Part shown: positions 46,174-53,933 of the stretch, piece by piece
How positions within the stretch are numbered: the stretch's first letter is position 1
Layout: each line of letters begins with the position of its first letter
NCBI GenBank assembly: GCA_004348925.1
Contig: RCMX01000006.1
Coordinates: 355,930-419,929, forward strand
Origin: Actinomycetota bacterium
Lineage (GTDB): Bacteria > Actinomycetota > Coriobacteriia > Anaerosomatales > Anaerosomataceae
DNA: 64,000 nucleotides
Direction: 5' to 3'
Notes under the pieces: model-generated
What the model was told of the DNA's origin: nothing
Seen by the model: the letters and a program-made list of their open reading frames with translations, nothing else
Databases searched by the model: none
Translations under genes and position numbers: made by a program

Positions 46174-46826
46174 GACAGCCCAAGCAGAGGAGCGGTCTCG
46201 GTGGTCCAGGCGGCCACAGCCTCGAAGTCCCGGAAGTCGCCCTCGGGGGCCTTCATCATCTTCATGATGAGGCGCTCGGGGAGCGAGAACTTCTTGGGAT
46301 CATTCATGCCGGCGAACAGGCCGAGTGCCACCGGCGTCACGCCGGTCTCGGCGATGAGCGGGTCCGTGTACGCGCGAACCTCGTCGACCTTCTCGGGATT
46401 GGTGCCCATCGTGAGGCACGCCGTATAGAACGCCGTTGGCGTGCTCTTGAGCGCGTCGGCGTTCACCGAGACCCACTCCTTCACGGCACCATGCCAGCTG
46501 CTCGCCCGGATCCCGCTTCCGACCACGATGGCGTCGTAGCCGGCAGGGCTCGGCTTGTCCTCGGCGGGCTTGACATCAACAGTCACGCCGCCCGCAGCAA
46601 GCGTCTCGCCGATCTTCTCGGCGATGCCCGAGGTGCATCCGGTCTTCGTTCCGTATACGACCAGTACCTTGCTCATGCCATCTCCCATCGTTTCGCGGAG
46701 GAGTCCCTCCGCTGCGTCTTCCGGTGCCCATTTGGCAGCTACATAGCCCGCTCCACCAAGCGCAACCGCGCCGGTAACGGCAGCGCCGCCGAGGACGAAC
46801 TGCCGCCTTGAGATTCCGCTTGCCAT
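46170..46826 (-). CDS. Flavodoxin-domain protein with twin-arginine signal
   Basis: A 218-residue protein. The N-terminus MASGISRRQFVLGGAAVTGA is a Tat-type signal or anchor. Residues about 50-218 form a flavodoxin-like fold, with the FMN loop VVYGTKTGCTSGIAEKIG and the following GYDAIVVGSGIRASSWHG, resembling protoporphyrinogen oxidase/menaquinone-type flavodoxins (HemG-like). ATG overlaps the TetR stop (TGATG). An exported flavodoxin is unusual and would imply a folded, cofactor-loaded export. Confidence 0.85.
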   Translation of the reverse strand: MASGISRRQFVLGGAAVTGAVALGGAGYVAAKWAPEDAAEGLLRETMGDGMSKVLVVYGTKTGCTSGIAEKIGETLAAGGVTVDVKPAEDKPSPAGYDAIVVGSGIRASSWHGAVKEWVSVNADALKSTPTAFYTACLTMGTNPEKVDEVRAYTDPLIAETGVTPVALGLFAGMNDPKKFSLPERLIMKMMKAPEGDFRDFEAVAAWTTETAPLLGLS

Positions 46827-47431
46827 CACACACGCTCCTTTGGCGCGGCGCCCGACCAGAACAGGTCGAACAGCTGCGCGATCCCGTCATCGGTGCTCAC
46901 GTCCGCAGGCATCGGGGCGACACCCATGACGATGCGGTACATCACGTAGCTCGACGTCAGGCCGAAGAACGCCTCGGCCATCACGCTCGCGTCGATGTCG
47001 TCGCGCAGCTCCCCGGTCGCCTGATGCTCGGCCAGATACTCCGCGAGCCCGGCGGCGTTGTTCGGGATCCCTTCGCCGAGCAGCGCCGCGACCTCCGGGA
47101 CCGATTTCGCGTCGAACGCGAGGCGGATTGCGAGCGCGCCCCCGGCCATCGTCGCCTCGATCTCCATCCGGGCCAGACGCAGGAGCGTCTCCCGGACCGA
47201 TTCCGAATCGGGCGCAGCGGCTGCGGCGTGACCTGCCTGCTGCTGCTGGATCCTCCTGCCGAGTGCCGTCAGAACGCCGACCTTGTTCTCAAAGCGGCGA
47301 AAGAGCGTGACCTCGTTCACTCCGGCGGCCTCGGCGATCGCGCGCGTCGTCGTCCCCGCGTAACCGTGGACGGCGAAGAGCTCTGCGGCTGCGTCGAGGA
47401 TTCGCTCGCCGGTGTCGTGCGGTGCGTCCAT
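46826..47431 (-). CDS. TetR-family regulator of the flavodoxin operon
   Basis: A 201-residue repressor. The HTH is GERILDAAAELFAVHGYAGT, TTRAIAEAAGVNEVTLFRRF, followed by a helical ligand domain. The second ATG was chosen because GGAG lies 5-6 bases upstream. It heads the flavodoxin/membrane-protein operon and probably autoregulates via dyads around 47456-47513. Confidence 0.9.
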   Translation of the reverse strand: MDAPHDTGERILDAAAELFAVHGYAGTTTRAIAEAAGVNEVTLFRRFENKVGVLTALGRRIQQQQAGHAAAAAPDSESVRETLLRLARMEIEATMAGGALAIRLAFDAKSVPEVAALLGEGIPNNAAGLAEYLAEHQATGELRDDIDASVMAEAFFGLTSSYVMYRIVMGVAPMPADVSTDDGIAQLFDLFWSGAAPKERV

Positions 47432-47501
47432 AAGAGCTCCCATCGATGGTGCATGTAAGTGCCTGCTTGCACTCTACGACAGGGCGACACGCGCTGTCAA
47501 G

Positions 47502-47513
47502 CAAGTACTTGCA
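47502..47513. promoter_or_regulatory. Palindrome upstream of the flavodoxin-operon TetR
   Basis: A perfect 12-base palindrome GCAAGTACTTGC. A related degenerate copy (TAAGTGCCTGCTTGCA, 47456-47471) lies closer to the TetR start. Both are plausible operators for that TetR. Confidence 0.55.
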
Positions 47514-47531
47514 TTCACTCGATTCAAGGAA

Positions 47532-47560
47532 GAGGCGCCGCCCGAATCGGACGACGCCTC
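47532..47560 (-). terminator. Terminator of the sulfur/Fe-S operon
   Basis: Imperfect hairpin with outer stem GAGGCG / CGCCTC and inner CCG / CGG pairs, followed on the minus strand by TTCCTT. It lies 25 bases beyond the iscU-like stop. Confidence 0.6.
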
Positions 47561-47584
47561 GGTACGTTCGCGCTCGATCTCGCT

Positions 47585-48388
47585 CTACGGCTCCAGCAGC
47601 ACCACCGCATCGACGAAGAGTTCGTACTGGTTGTCCTCATCCAGGTCGTGGATGCGTACCTTCTCGACCTCGCCTTCACCGAGCACCGAGAGCAGCCGCG
47701 CTTGGTAGAGCACCTTCACGTCAGAGCGCTTGATCTCGCCCGAGAGGTCCTCGGGCAGGCCGAGCGTATCGAGCTCGGTCAGGAACACCACGCGCGGCGT
47801 CACCTTCGTGAGCTCGAGTGCCAGCTTCGCCGAAGCGGACCCGCGATCGAGGACGAGCGTGCGCTTGTCGGCAAGCTCGCTCACGTCGTCGACATGCTTG
47901 TAGAGCCCCTTGCCGAGATAGTCGTCGGCATTGGCGACAACCGTCGCAGCCGGAACCGCGCAGCCGGAGCCCGCGCCCGCGACCTCCTCGGCGGTCAGCG
48001 GCTCGAGCTTCTTGCCGGAGCGCCAGTTCTTGATGGCGTCGTGCAGCGCATCGGCCGCCAGGTTGGAGCAGTGCATCTTCACCGGTGGCAGCCCGTCGAG
48101 CGCGTCGGCCACATTGCCGCGCGTCACACCGAGCGCCTCATCAAGCGTCATGCCCTTCACGAGCTCGGTCGTCATCGACGATGTCGCCACCGCTGAGCCG
48201 CATCCGAACGTCTGGAACCGGATGTCGGCGATTCGGTCGTCGGCGACTCTGATGTACATCTCCATGAGGTCGCCGCAGACAGGGTTCCCCAGGCGACCGA
48301 TCGCCACATCGTCGCCCTCAAGCGTCCCGACGTTGCGCGGGTTGCGGAAGTGATCGAGGGTCTTCTCGGAATACTGGGTGGATTTCAT
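47585..48388 (-). CDS. iscU: IscU/NifU-type Fe-S scaffold fused to a degenerate thioredoxin-reductase-like domain
   Basis: A 267-residue protein. Residues 1-127 are an IscU scaffold with cluster ligands Cys38, Cys63 and Cys107 and Asp40 in GNPVCGDLMEMYI, TFGCGSAVATSS and KMHCSNLAADAL. Residues about 174-267 resemble the NAD(P)H-binding lobe of thioredoxin reductase: RGSASAKLALELTKVTPRVV, then VKVLYQARLLSVLGEGEVEK and YELFVDAVVLLE. The GxGxxA dinucleotide loop is altered (DRGSAS), so NADPH binding is doubtful. Directly follows the IscS-like gene. Acts in Fe-S cluster assembly in the cytosol; the role of the added domain is unknown. Confidence 0.88.
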   Translation of the reverse strand: MKSTQYSEKTLDHFRNPRNVGTLEGDDVAIGRLGNPVCGDLMEMYIRVADDRIADIRFQTFGCGSAVATSSMTTELVKGMTLDEALGVTRGNVADALDGLPPVKMHCSNLAADALHDAIKNWRSGKKLEPLTAEEVAGAGSGCAVPAATVVANADDYLGKGLYKHVDDVSELADKRTLVLDRGSASAKLALELTKVTPRVVFLTELDTLGLPEDLSGEIKRSDVKVLYQARLLSVLGEGEVEKVRIHDLDEDNQYELFVDAVVLLEP

Positions 48389-48398
48389 AGGGAGTCTC

Positions 48399-49565
48399 CT
48401 AGTCCGTCTTGTAGAGCGGCGACATCCGGCGCAGCCGGAGCACGATACCGGGCAGCACCTCCATCACCCGGTCGATGTCGCTGTCCTTGCTGAAGCGCCC
48501 GAACGTGAATTCGAGCGAGCCGTGCGCCTCTTCATGCAGCAGGCCACACGAGATGAGCGTGTGACTCGGCTCGAGCGTCTTGCTCGAGCATGCCGAGCCG
48601 GTCGAGACCGCGATGCCCTCGTCGCGCATCGAGAGCAGCAGCGACTCGCCCTCCACGCCCTCGAAGCGGAAGTGCGCGTTGTTGGGCAGGCGCAGCGTGG
48701 GGTGCCCGTTGAGGTGCGAGTCAGGGATCGTCGAGAGCACCGCCGAGATGAGCCGGTCGCGCATCGCGGCCATGCGGGCCGCATCGGCCGCCATCTCAGC
48801 TGCGGAGATGTCGGCCGCCTCGGCCATCCCAACGATGAGCGGCAGCGGTTCGGTGCCCGAGCGAAGCCCGCGCTCCTGGCCGCCTCCCATCATGATCGGG
48901 CCCAGCTTCACACCCTTGCGGATGTAGAGTGCGCCAAGTCCCGGCGGACCGTAGATGTCGTTGCTTGAGAGTGTGAGCAGGTCGACCGGCACCTCGCGCA
49001 TATCGATCGGCAGCTGGCCCTCGGCCGCCACCGCGTCCACATGCAGCGCAACGCCGGTGCCCTTGAGCATCTCGGCGATCTCGGCTATCGGCTGCACGGT
49101 GCCGATCTCGTTGCTTGCCCACCCCACCGAGACCAGGATCGTGTCGTCGGTGATGCGCGAGCGGAGCTTGGCGGGATTAATGCGGCCGAACTGGTCGGGC
49201 GGCACTTTCCCGACCTTGAACTCGGCCTTCTCCAGGTACTTCCCGATGTTGTGAATCGAGATGTGATCCACTTCCGAGATGATCACGTGGTCGCCCGCGC
49301 GCTTGTTGCGGTTGGCGTAGCCGATGAGCGCGAGGTTGTTCGACTCGGTCGCGCCGGAGGTGAAGATCACCTCGTCGGGCTCTGCGCCGATGAATGCCGC
49401 TACCCGGGCGCGACTCTCCTCGAGCGCGGCCGTCGCACGATCGCCCACGCCATGCAGAGACGCGGCATTGCCGAACCGCTCGGTGAAGAACGGTAGCATG
49501 GCGTCGAGAACGCGCGGATCGACCGGCTTTGCCGATTGGTAGTCGAGGTAGACCTCATCAGTCAT
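48399..49565 (-). CDS. iscS: IscS/NifS-family protein lacking the PLP lysine
   Basis: A 388-residue aminotransferase-V-fold protein, overall a NifS/IscS homologue with the cysteine desulfurase active-site loop STGSACSSKTLEPSH (Cys326). The normal HK at the PLP Schiff-base position is replaced: TLSSNDIYGPPGLGALY has Asn202-Asp203. The sequence was checked on the DNA at this position. The Archaeoglobus fulgidus IscS is known to have Asp at the same site and to lack PLP, so classical desulfurase activity is not expected. Context is tusA - dsrE - iscS - iscU, suggesting sulfur comes from a relay or sulfide. The start MTDEVYLDYQSAKP is the family N-terminus. Confidence 0.93.
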   Translation of the reverse strand: MTDEVYLDYQSAKPVDPRVLDAMLPFFTERFGNAASLHGVGDRATAALEESRARVAAFIGAEPDEVIFTSGATESNNLALIGYANRNKRAGDHVIISEVDHISIHNIGKYLEKAEFKVGKVPPDQFGRINPAKLRSRITDDTILVSVGWASNEIGTVQPIAEIAEMLKGTGVALHVDAVAAEGQLPIDMREVPVDLLTLSSNDIYGPPGLGALYIRKGVKLGPIMMGGGQERGLRSGTEPLPLIVGMAEAADISAAEMAADAARMAAMRDRLISAVLSTIPDSHLNGHPTLRLPNNAHFRFEGVEGESLLLSMRDEGIAVSTGSACSSKTLEPSHTLISCGLLHEEAHGSLEFTFGRFSKDSDIDRVMEVLPGIVLRLRRMSPLYKTD

Positions 49566-49575
49566 CGCACGCCGC

Positions 49576-49938
49576 CTAGAACCACATGGTGGCGCCGGCG
49601 TCGAGCGCAAGGTCGTTCAGCGTCGCGGCGCCGACGATCTTGACGCCGTCGATGAGTTCCACGCTGTCCCAGCCGAGCATCTGCTTGGACGCCTCGCACA
49701 CGAGAACCGGAATCCCCATGTCGATCGTCTTGCGGAGCATCTCGGCAACGGTCGGGAAGGAGCCGGCCTGCATCGCCTCGGCAGCGCCGGGCTTGAGCAC
49801 CCTCAGGCCCATTCCCAGGTAGTAGACGGTGGGGTTCAGATTCATCGCTTTGGCGGTCTGCGCCAGAACGAGCGGCGAGTACTGCCGCATCGGGTCATCA
49901 CTTGTCTGCACGTACAGGATCGCGTTCTCGTCTTTCAT
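49576..49938 (-). CDS. DsrE-family sulfur-relay protein
   Basis: A 120-residue DsrE/DsrF-like protein: ILYVQTSDDPMRQYSPLVLA, NLNPTVYYLGMGLRVLKPG, then GIPVLVCEASKQMLGW with Cys near residue 82. Single-domain DsrE proteins carry persulfide sulfur on a conserved Cys. It lies between tusA and the IscS-like gene with gaps of about ten bases, so all four genes form one operon. Confidence 0.85.
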   Translation of the reverse strand: MKDENAILYVQTSDDPMRQYSPLVLAQTAKAMNLNPTVYYLGMGLRVLKPGAAEAMQAGSFPTVAEMLRKTIDMGIPVLVCEASKQMLGWDSVELIDGVKIVGAATLNDLALDAGATMWF

Positions 49939-49948
49939 CGTCGGCCTC

Positions 49949-50191
49949 CTACTCGCCCTTGCGGATAAGGAATCGCTTGTGGTCGCCCACGTCTTCCACG
50001 GCCACGATCTCGTGTCCGGCGCGCTTTGCGAATCGCGTGAGATCCTCCTCGGCGGCAGGATCATCGGCGAAGACCTCAAGCACGTCGCCGACCTCGATCT
50101 CGTCTATCGCCGCACGCGTCTGGAACAGCGGCTCCGGGCAGTACAGCCCGATGCAATCCAGCGTCTCGGATACCGGGTCGGTGTGACTCAT
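49949..50191 (-). CDS. tusA: TusA-family sulfur carrier
   Basis: An 80-residue SirA/TusA-fold protein. The persulfide-carrying Cys18 lies in the CPxP motif (GLYCPEPLFQTR), with another Cys at 13. The remainder (IEVGDVLEVFADDPAAEEDL) is the typical beta-alpha-beta fold. It is the first gene of the tusA-dsrE-iscS-iscU operon and can be expected to hand sulfur to its neighbours. Confidence 0.93.
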   Translation of the reverse strand: MSHTDPVSETLDCIGLYCPEPLFQTRAAIDEIEVGDVLEVFADDPAAEEDLTRFAKRAGHEIVAVEDVGDHKRFLIRKGE

Positions 50192-50232
50192 GGCGCACCT
50201 CTCAACTGCCTCGATCTTGCATTGCGAGAGTA

Positions 50233-50259
50233 GTATTCCCATCTGCGTGGTAGGAATAC
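50233..50259. promoter_or_regulatory. Inverted repeat ahead of the tusA operon
   Basis: GTATTCC (50233-50239) and GGAATAC (50253-50259) form a perfect 7-base dyad with a 13-base gap, about 42 bases before the tusA start and between the divergent tusA and lipoprotein genes. A regulator binding site is likely; the protein is not identified. Confidence 0.45.
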
Positions 50260-50330
50260 CCTAGAGGACGAACCACACCCCGGTTCGAGCCGTCCAAGAC
50301 GTTGTAGGACAACGAACAGGGAGGCACGCA

Positions 50331-50777
50331 ATGAAGAGAAAGATTCTCGCCGTACTGGCAGTGAGCATGCTCGCGATCGCACTGATGGGTTGCGCTTCGG
50401 ATGCGCAGGTGAACCCCGGCGAGGGAGTCGTGCCACCGCCCTCGGATGGTGGTGCAGCGGCCGGTTCACGGCTCGCTCCCGGCCTCTACGACCTGGATGA
50501 TGGCACCGTCCAGGCACTCGGAACGCTCGAGTACCGCGACCTTGAGGGCGGCTTCTGGGCGATCATCGGTGGCACGGAGGCGGACGGAAACGTCGGGACG
50601 GTCGTTGCGGTGATCGCGAATCCGGATGAATTCGCATCAGACCTGGACGCGCTTTCGGGCAAGACGGTCACGGTGAGCGGGAAGCGCGTCGACGGCGCGT
50701 CGATCCGGATGGCCGGCCCTGAGGTGACCATCACCTCGATCCAGGAAGTGAGCGACACGGGCGGCGCTGCCGAGTAA
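50331..50777 (+). CDS. Small lipoprotein with OB-like beta domain
   Basis: A 148-residue exported lipoprotein: lipobox LMGC (Cys21), a low-complexity linker with Pro and Gly, then a beta-rich domain (TVQALGTLEYRDLEGGFWAI ... LDALSGKTVTVSGKRVDGAS). Its pattern of strands and the final GPEVTITSIQEV resemble small OB-fold (BOF-like) lipoproteins. GGGAGG precedes the ATG. Divergent from the tusA operon. Function unknown. Confidence 0.75.
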   Translation: MKRKILAVLAVSMLAIALMGCASDAQVNPGEGVVPPPSDGGAAAGSRLAPGLYDLDDGTVQALGTLEYRDLEGGFWAIIGGTEADGNVGTVVAVIANPDEFASDLDALSGKTVTVSGKRVDGASIRMAGPEVTITSIQEVSDTGGAAE

Positions 50778-50815
50778 GGGCCGTGCGGCAATCGCACCGG
50801 CTGCTACGACATACG

Positions 50816-50845
50816 AAGGGGCCCCGCTTCAGCGGGGCCCCTTCG
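50816..50845. terminator. Bidirectional terminator
   Basis: Stem GAAGGGGCCCCGCT / AGCGGGGCCCCTTC, nearly without loop, lying between the convergent lipoprotein and TetR genes. Serves both directions by position. Confidence 0.75.
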
Positions 50846-50864
50846 AGTGGCTCGGACCCGAGAC

Positions 50865-51494
50865 CTACGCTCCGCTTCCGGCTATGAGGCAGTTCACGAG
50901 AACATCCGCCGTGCGCGTTGCGACGGCGACGACCTGCTCCAGGTTCGGATCGGCGATGTCGACGGTCAGGCGGCGGGATATCGAGAGCGATGTAGCGCCA
51001 TGCAGCGCTGCCCACCCGGCGTCGTTGAATGCACGGAGACTGGTCGGCTCGCGGAGATCTCCCTCGGCGAGGGCCTCGCCCAGGAGCTGCATCGCGATAA
51101 TACGCCCTCGGGTGAGCCGACCGATGTTCGCCTCGGTCCACGCCGAATCCCACTCGACATCCAGGGGCACCTGGAACATCAGGGTGTAGTGCCCGGGATG
51201 CGTGACGCCCCATCGAACGTACGCCCGACAGTACTGCCGGAACTTGTCGATGGCGCGTGGCCCGACCATCACCATCTCACACGCGGCATTCATGCTGTCG
51301 AAGGCATTGAGAACGGTCTCCTGCAGAATCGCGTTCTTGTCTCTGAAGTACAGATAGAGCGTGGTCGGGCTGTACCCGATCTTCTCGGCGACTTCGCGCA
51401 TCGTCACGCAATCAGGTCCACATGCCTCGATGATCTCGGACGCGGCTTTGAGGATCTTCTCACGCAACTCAGGGTTGGCCGGTCGTGCGCACAT
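50865..51494 (-). CDS. TetR-family regulator divergent from an ABC exporter
   Basis: A 209-residue repressor: LREKILKAASEIIEACGPDC, VTMREVAEKIGYSPTTLYLY, then a TetR_C-like ligand domain (YCRAYVRWGVTHPGHYTLMF). The ATG with GAGGAG upstream was preferred to a GTG three codons earlier. Divergent transcription from the ABC permease across a gap holding clear TAAGTTAT dyads indicates local control. Confidence 0.9.
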   Translation of the reverse strand: MCARPANPELREKILKAASEIIEACGPDCVTMREVAEKIGYSPTTLYLYFRDKNAILQETVLNAFDSMNAACEMVMVGPRAIDKFRQYCRAYVRWGVTHPGHYTLMFQVPLDVEWDSAWTEANIGRLTRGRIIAMQLLGEALAEGDLREPTSLRAFNDAGWAALHGATSLSISRRLTVDIADPNLEQVVAVATRTADVLVNCLIAGSGA

Positions 51495-51530
51495 CGCGCC
51501 CACTCCTCGGTGTCGAGCAATATGTACACG

Positions 51531-51633
51531 AATAAGTTATCGCCAATCCTTATGTCGGTCAAGTTCGCGCATCTTCTTGAAATTGCCTTGACAAGCCGTT
51601 CGCCGGGTAATAACTTATGCCCCGTAAGTTATT
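51531..51633. promoter_or_regulatory. TAAGTTATT operators between TetR and ABC permease
   Basis: A perfect inverted repeat AATAACTTA (51609-51617) - 7 bases - TAAGTTATT (51625-51633) lies ahead of the permease gene. A further half-site AATAAGTTAT (51531-51540) lies near the TetR start. AT-rich against the GC-rich background, typical of TetR operators. Confidence 0.7.
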
Positions 51634-51684
51634 GCGGTTCGCTAATTGCCGCTGGAAGCGGCGCTGAATGAAGGCGGGGACACC

Positions 51685-52845
51685 ATGGGAGTCATTCGGA
51701 ACGTGTTCAGACGTAAGATGCGAGCATTCCTGACCATCTTCGGCATCACGATCGGCGTACTCGCGCTCGTCGTGATGGGCGCGATGGCCGAGAAGCTCAA
51801 CCTGTTGGTCGACGGCGGGATCCGCTACTACGGCGACAAGGTCACCGTGACGGACTCCGGCGCGAACGGGGCGCTGGGAGGACCCCTGTCGGTCACGAAG
51901 ATCAAGGAACTAGAGGACGTCGAGGGCGCAGCTCGTGCGTCCGCTAGCCTCAGTATGCTGCTCGATCCAGAGTCGACCGGCGGGACGATTGGGGTTCCGC
52001 AGATGATCACCGGAACCGACGGGCGCCAGCGCGGCTACGAATCATCCGAGCTGAAGTGCGCGGAAGGCCGCAACCTGCAGCTTGGCGACAAGGGAGTCGT
52101 CGTGCTCGGGAGCGACCTGGCGACCAAACTCGACGCTGAAGTCGGCAAAGAAGTCACCGTACGCGGACGTCAGTTCGAAGTCGTCGGCATTACCGAGCGG
52201 ACGCTTACGGCGCCCGATCAGACGGTCATGATGTCGCTGGCAGACGCTCAGCAGCTGTACCTCGACGACATTCCAGAGGCCATGCGAGCGAGCGTCGACG
52301 CCGCCGACCTGTGCACGAGCATCGCCGTCTTCGCGCGCGACGGCGTCGATCCCGAGAAGCTGGCCGTGTCGATCGGCAACACCGTGACCGGCATCACCGC
52401 GTCCGGGCCACGAGCGTTCGAGGAGCAGGTCGGCAGCCAGATGAAGATCTTCAACTCCATCATCTACGGAATCGCGCTCGTATCACTGCTTGTCGGTAGC
52501 CTCTCGGTGATCAACACGATGACGATGTCTGTCGCCGAGCGAACCCGTGAGATCGGCATACGCAAGGCGATCGGCGCCACCCATGGCGCGATCATGCGGC
52601 AGTTCGTCGCGGAATCCGCGGTCATCGGCTTCGCAGGCGGCGTGACCGGCCTGGCGCTGGGCGCAGCTGTGGTAGCCGCTCTGAACGCCGGCGGCGCAGC
52701 GTCGGGCACCATGTTGTTCATGATCACCACCAGACTCGCCGTCGGCTCGCTTGGCTTCGCGGTCCTGCTCGGCGTGGTCTCTGGTATCTATCCCGCCCTG
52801 CATGCAGCAAACCTGAGCCCCGTGAAGGCGCTGCGCTACGAGTAG
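51685..52845 (+). CDS. MacB/FtsX-type ABC transporter permease
   Basis: A 386-residue permease: N-terminal helix RAFLTIFGITIGVLALVVMG, an extracytoplasmic domain (about 40-255), then three helices including ISLLVGSLSV-like IALVSLLVGSLSVINTMTMS, RTREIGIRKAIGATHGAIM and GIYPALHAANLSPVKALRYE. It is shorter in its outer domain than the 30237 permease. Works with the ATPase 65 bases downstream. The TetR dyads lie directly upstream. No adaptor protein is present in this second system. Confidence 0.92.
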   Translation: MGVIRNVFRRKMRAFLTIFGITIGVLALVVMGAMAEKLNLLVDGGIRYYGDKVTVTDSGANGALGGPLSVTKIKELEDVEGAARASASLSMLLDPESTGGTIGVPQMITGTDGRQRGYESSELKCAEGRNLQLGDKGVVVLGSDLATKLDAEVGKEVTVRGRQFEVVGITERTLTAPDQTVMMSLADAQQLYLDDIPEAMRASVDAADLCTSIAVFARDGVDPEKLAVSIGNTVTGITASGPRAFEEQVGSQMKIFNSIIYGIALVSLLVGSLSVINTMTMSVAERTREIGIRKAIGATHGAIMRQFVAESAVIGFAGGVTGLALGAAVVAALNAGGAASGTMLFMITTRLAVGSLGFAVLLGVVSGIYPALHAANLSPVKALRYE

Positions 52846-52910
52846 CCCGACGCGTACGACCACGACACACCCATTGCCGGAATGAACCGGCTTACACAAG
52901 GAGAACCACA

Positions 52911-53780
52911 ATGCTTGGATCAATGAGTTCATACACGCTCGCCACGAGCGACCGTCACCGCCAGCTCACCGCACCGACACGCGATCCGAAGAACGGGTCC
53001 AGCACACGGGCCGTCCTCACGGCGAACACCGCCGGTGCGAAAGCCGAGAAGACCAGAGCAACTCGCATGAACGGACCGGTTATCGAGGTCCGAAACCTGG
53101 TCAAGCGCTACCGGCTTGGGAAGAACAACCACGTGCACGCACTCCGGGGAGCATCGTTGCGAGTCGAGGCGGGCGAGATGGTTGCCATAGTCGGCCCGTC
53201 GGGCTCCGGCAAGTCCACGATGATGCACCTCATCGGCTGCCTCGATACCCCGGACAGCGGTGATGTCATCATCAACGGGCGGCGCACCGGCGGTCTCAAG
53301 GGCCGCGAGCTCACCACGCTTCGCAGCACCGAAGTCGGCTTCATCTTCCAGGGCTTCAACCTGGTACCGACGATGACAGCGCTCGAGAACGTCGCACTCG
53401 CCGCCGAGTACGCCGGCCTGCCCCGCCGAGCGTCGCGCGCTCGTGCCGCCGATCTGCTCGAACTTGTCGGCATTGCGGATCGCGCAGGACACCTCCCGAG
53501 CGAGCTCTCCGGGGGGCAGCAGCAACGCGTGGCTATCGCGCGGGCGCTCATCAACCGACCGTCGATCGTGTTCGGCGACGAGCCGACCGGCGACCTCGAC
53601 ACCGCAACCTCGGACGAGATCATCTCCGTGATGCGCACGATCAACCGGGAGACCGGAACGACGTTCGTCCTTGTGACGCACAACCCCGAGGTAGCCGAGG
53701 CATGCGACCGCACCATACGGATGCGGGACGGTCGCGTCGAGGACGATGAGCGTCCGGCCCGCGTGGCTACCATCGCATAG
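52911..53780 (+). CDS. ABC transporter ATPase with unusual N-terminal extension
   Basis: A 289-residue ATPase of the LolD/MacB type. The ABC domain begins near residue 53 (NGPVIEVRNLVKRYRLG) with Walker A GPSGSGKST, Q-loop FIFQGFNLVPTM, signature LSGGQQQRVAIARAL, Walker B IVFGDEPTGDLD and switch LVTHNPEVAEACD. The first 52 residues are a polar extension not usual for the family. The outer ATG has an excellent site (AAGGAGAACCACA), whereas the inner ATG at 53067 has none, so the extension seems to be translated. It pairs with the upstream permease. Confidence 0.9.
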   Translation: MLGSMSSYTLATSDRHRQLTAPTRDPKNGSSTRAVLTANTAGAKAEKTRATRMNGPVIEVRNLVKRYRLGKNNHVHALRGASLRVEAGEMVAIVGPSGSGKSTMMHLIGCLDTPDSGDVIINGRRTGGLKGRELTTLRSTEVGFIFQGFNLVPTMTALENVALAAEYAGLPRRASRARAADLLELVGIADRAGHLPSELSGGQQQRVAIARALINRPSIVFGDEPTGDLDTATSDEIISVMRTINRETGTTFVLVTHNPEVAEACDRTIRMRDGRVEDDERPARVATIA

Positions 53781-53899
53781 GGTCCCCCGGTCCCCGCCGG
53801 GGACCGACGGGCAGGCCGTTCCTGAACGCGAGGGGCGGCCTGTCTGCGTTCGCCGGGCCCGATCCGCATCAAGGGCTGTCGGACAGGGCTCCGGCCGAG

Positions 53900-53929
53900 A
53901 AGGACGGCCACCACCCGGTGGCCGTCCTT
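53900..53929. terminator. Hairpin terminator between ABC ATPase and small gene
   Basis: Perfect 13-base stem AAGGACGGCCACC / GGTGGCCGTCCTT with loop ACCC, four bases beyond the stop of the small minus-strand gene. It may serve both convergent units. Confidence 0.75.
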
Positions 53930-53933
53930 GCTC

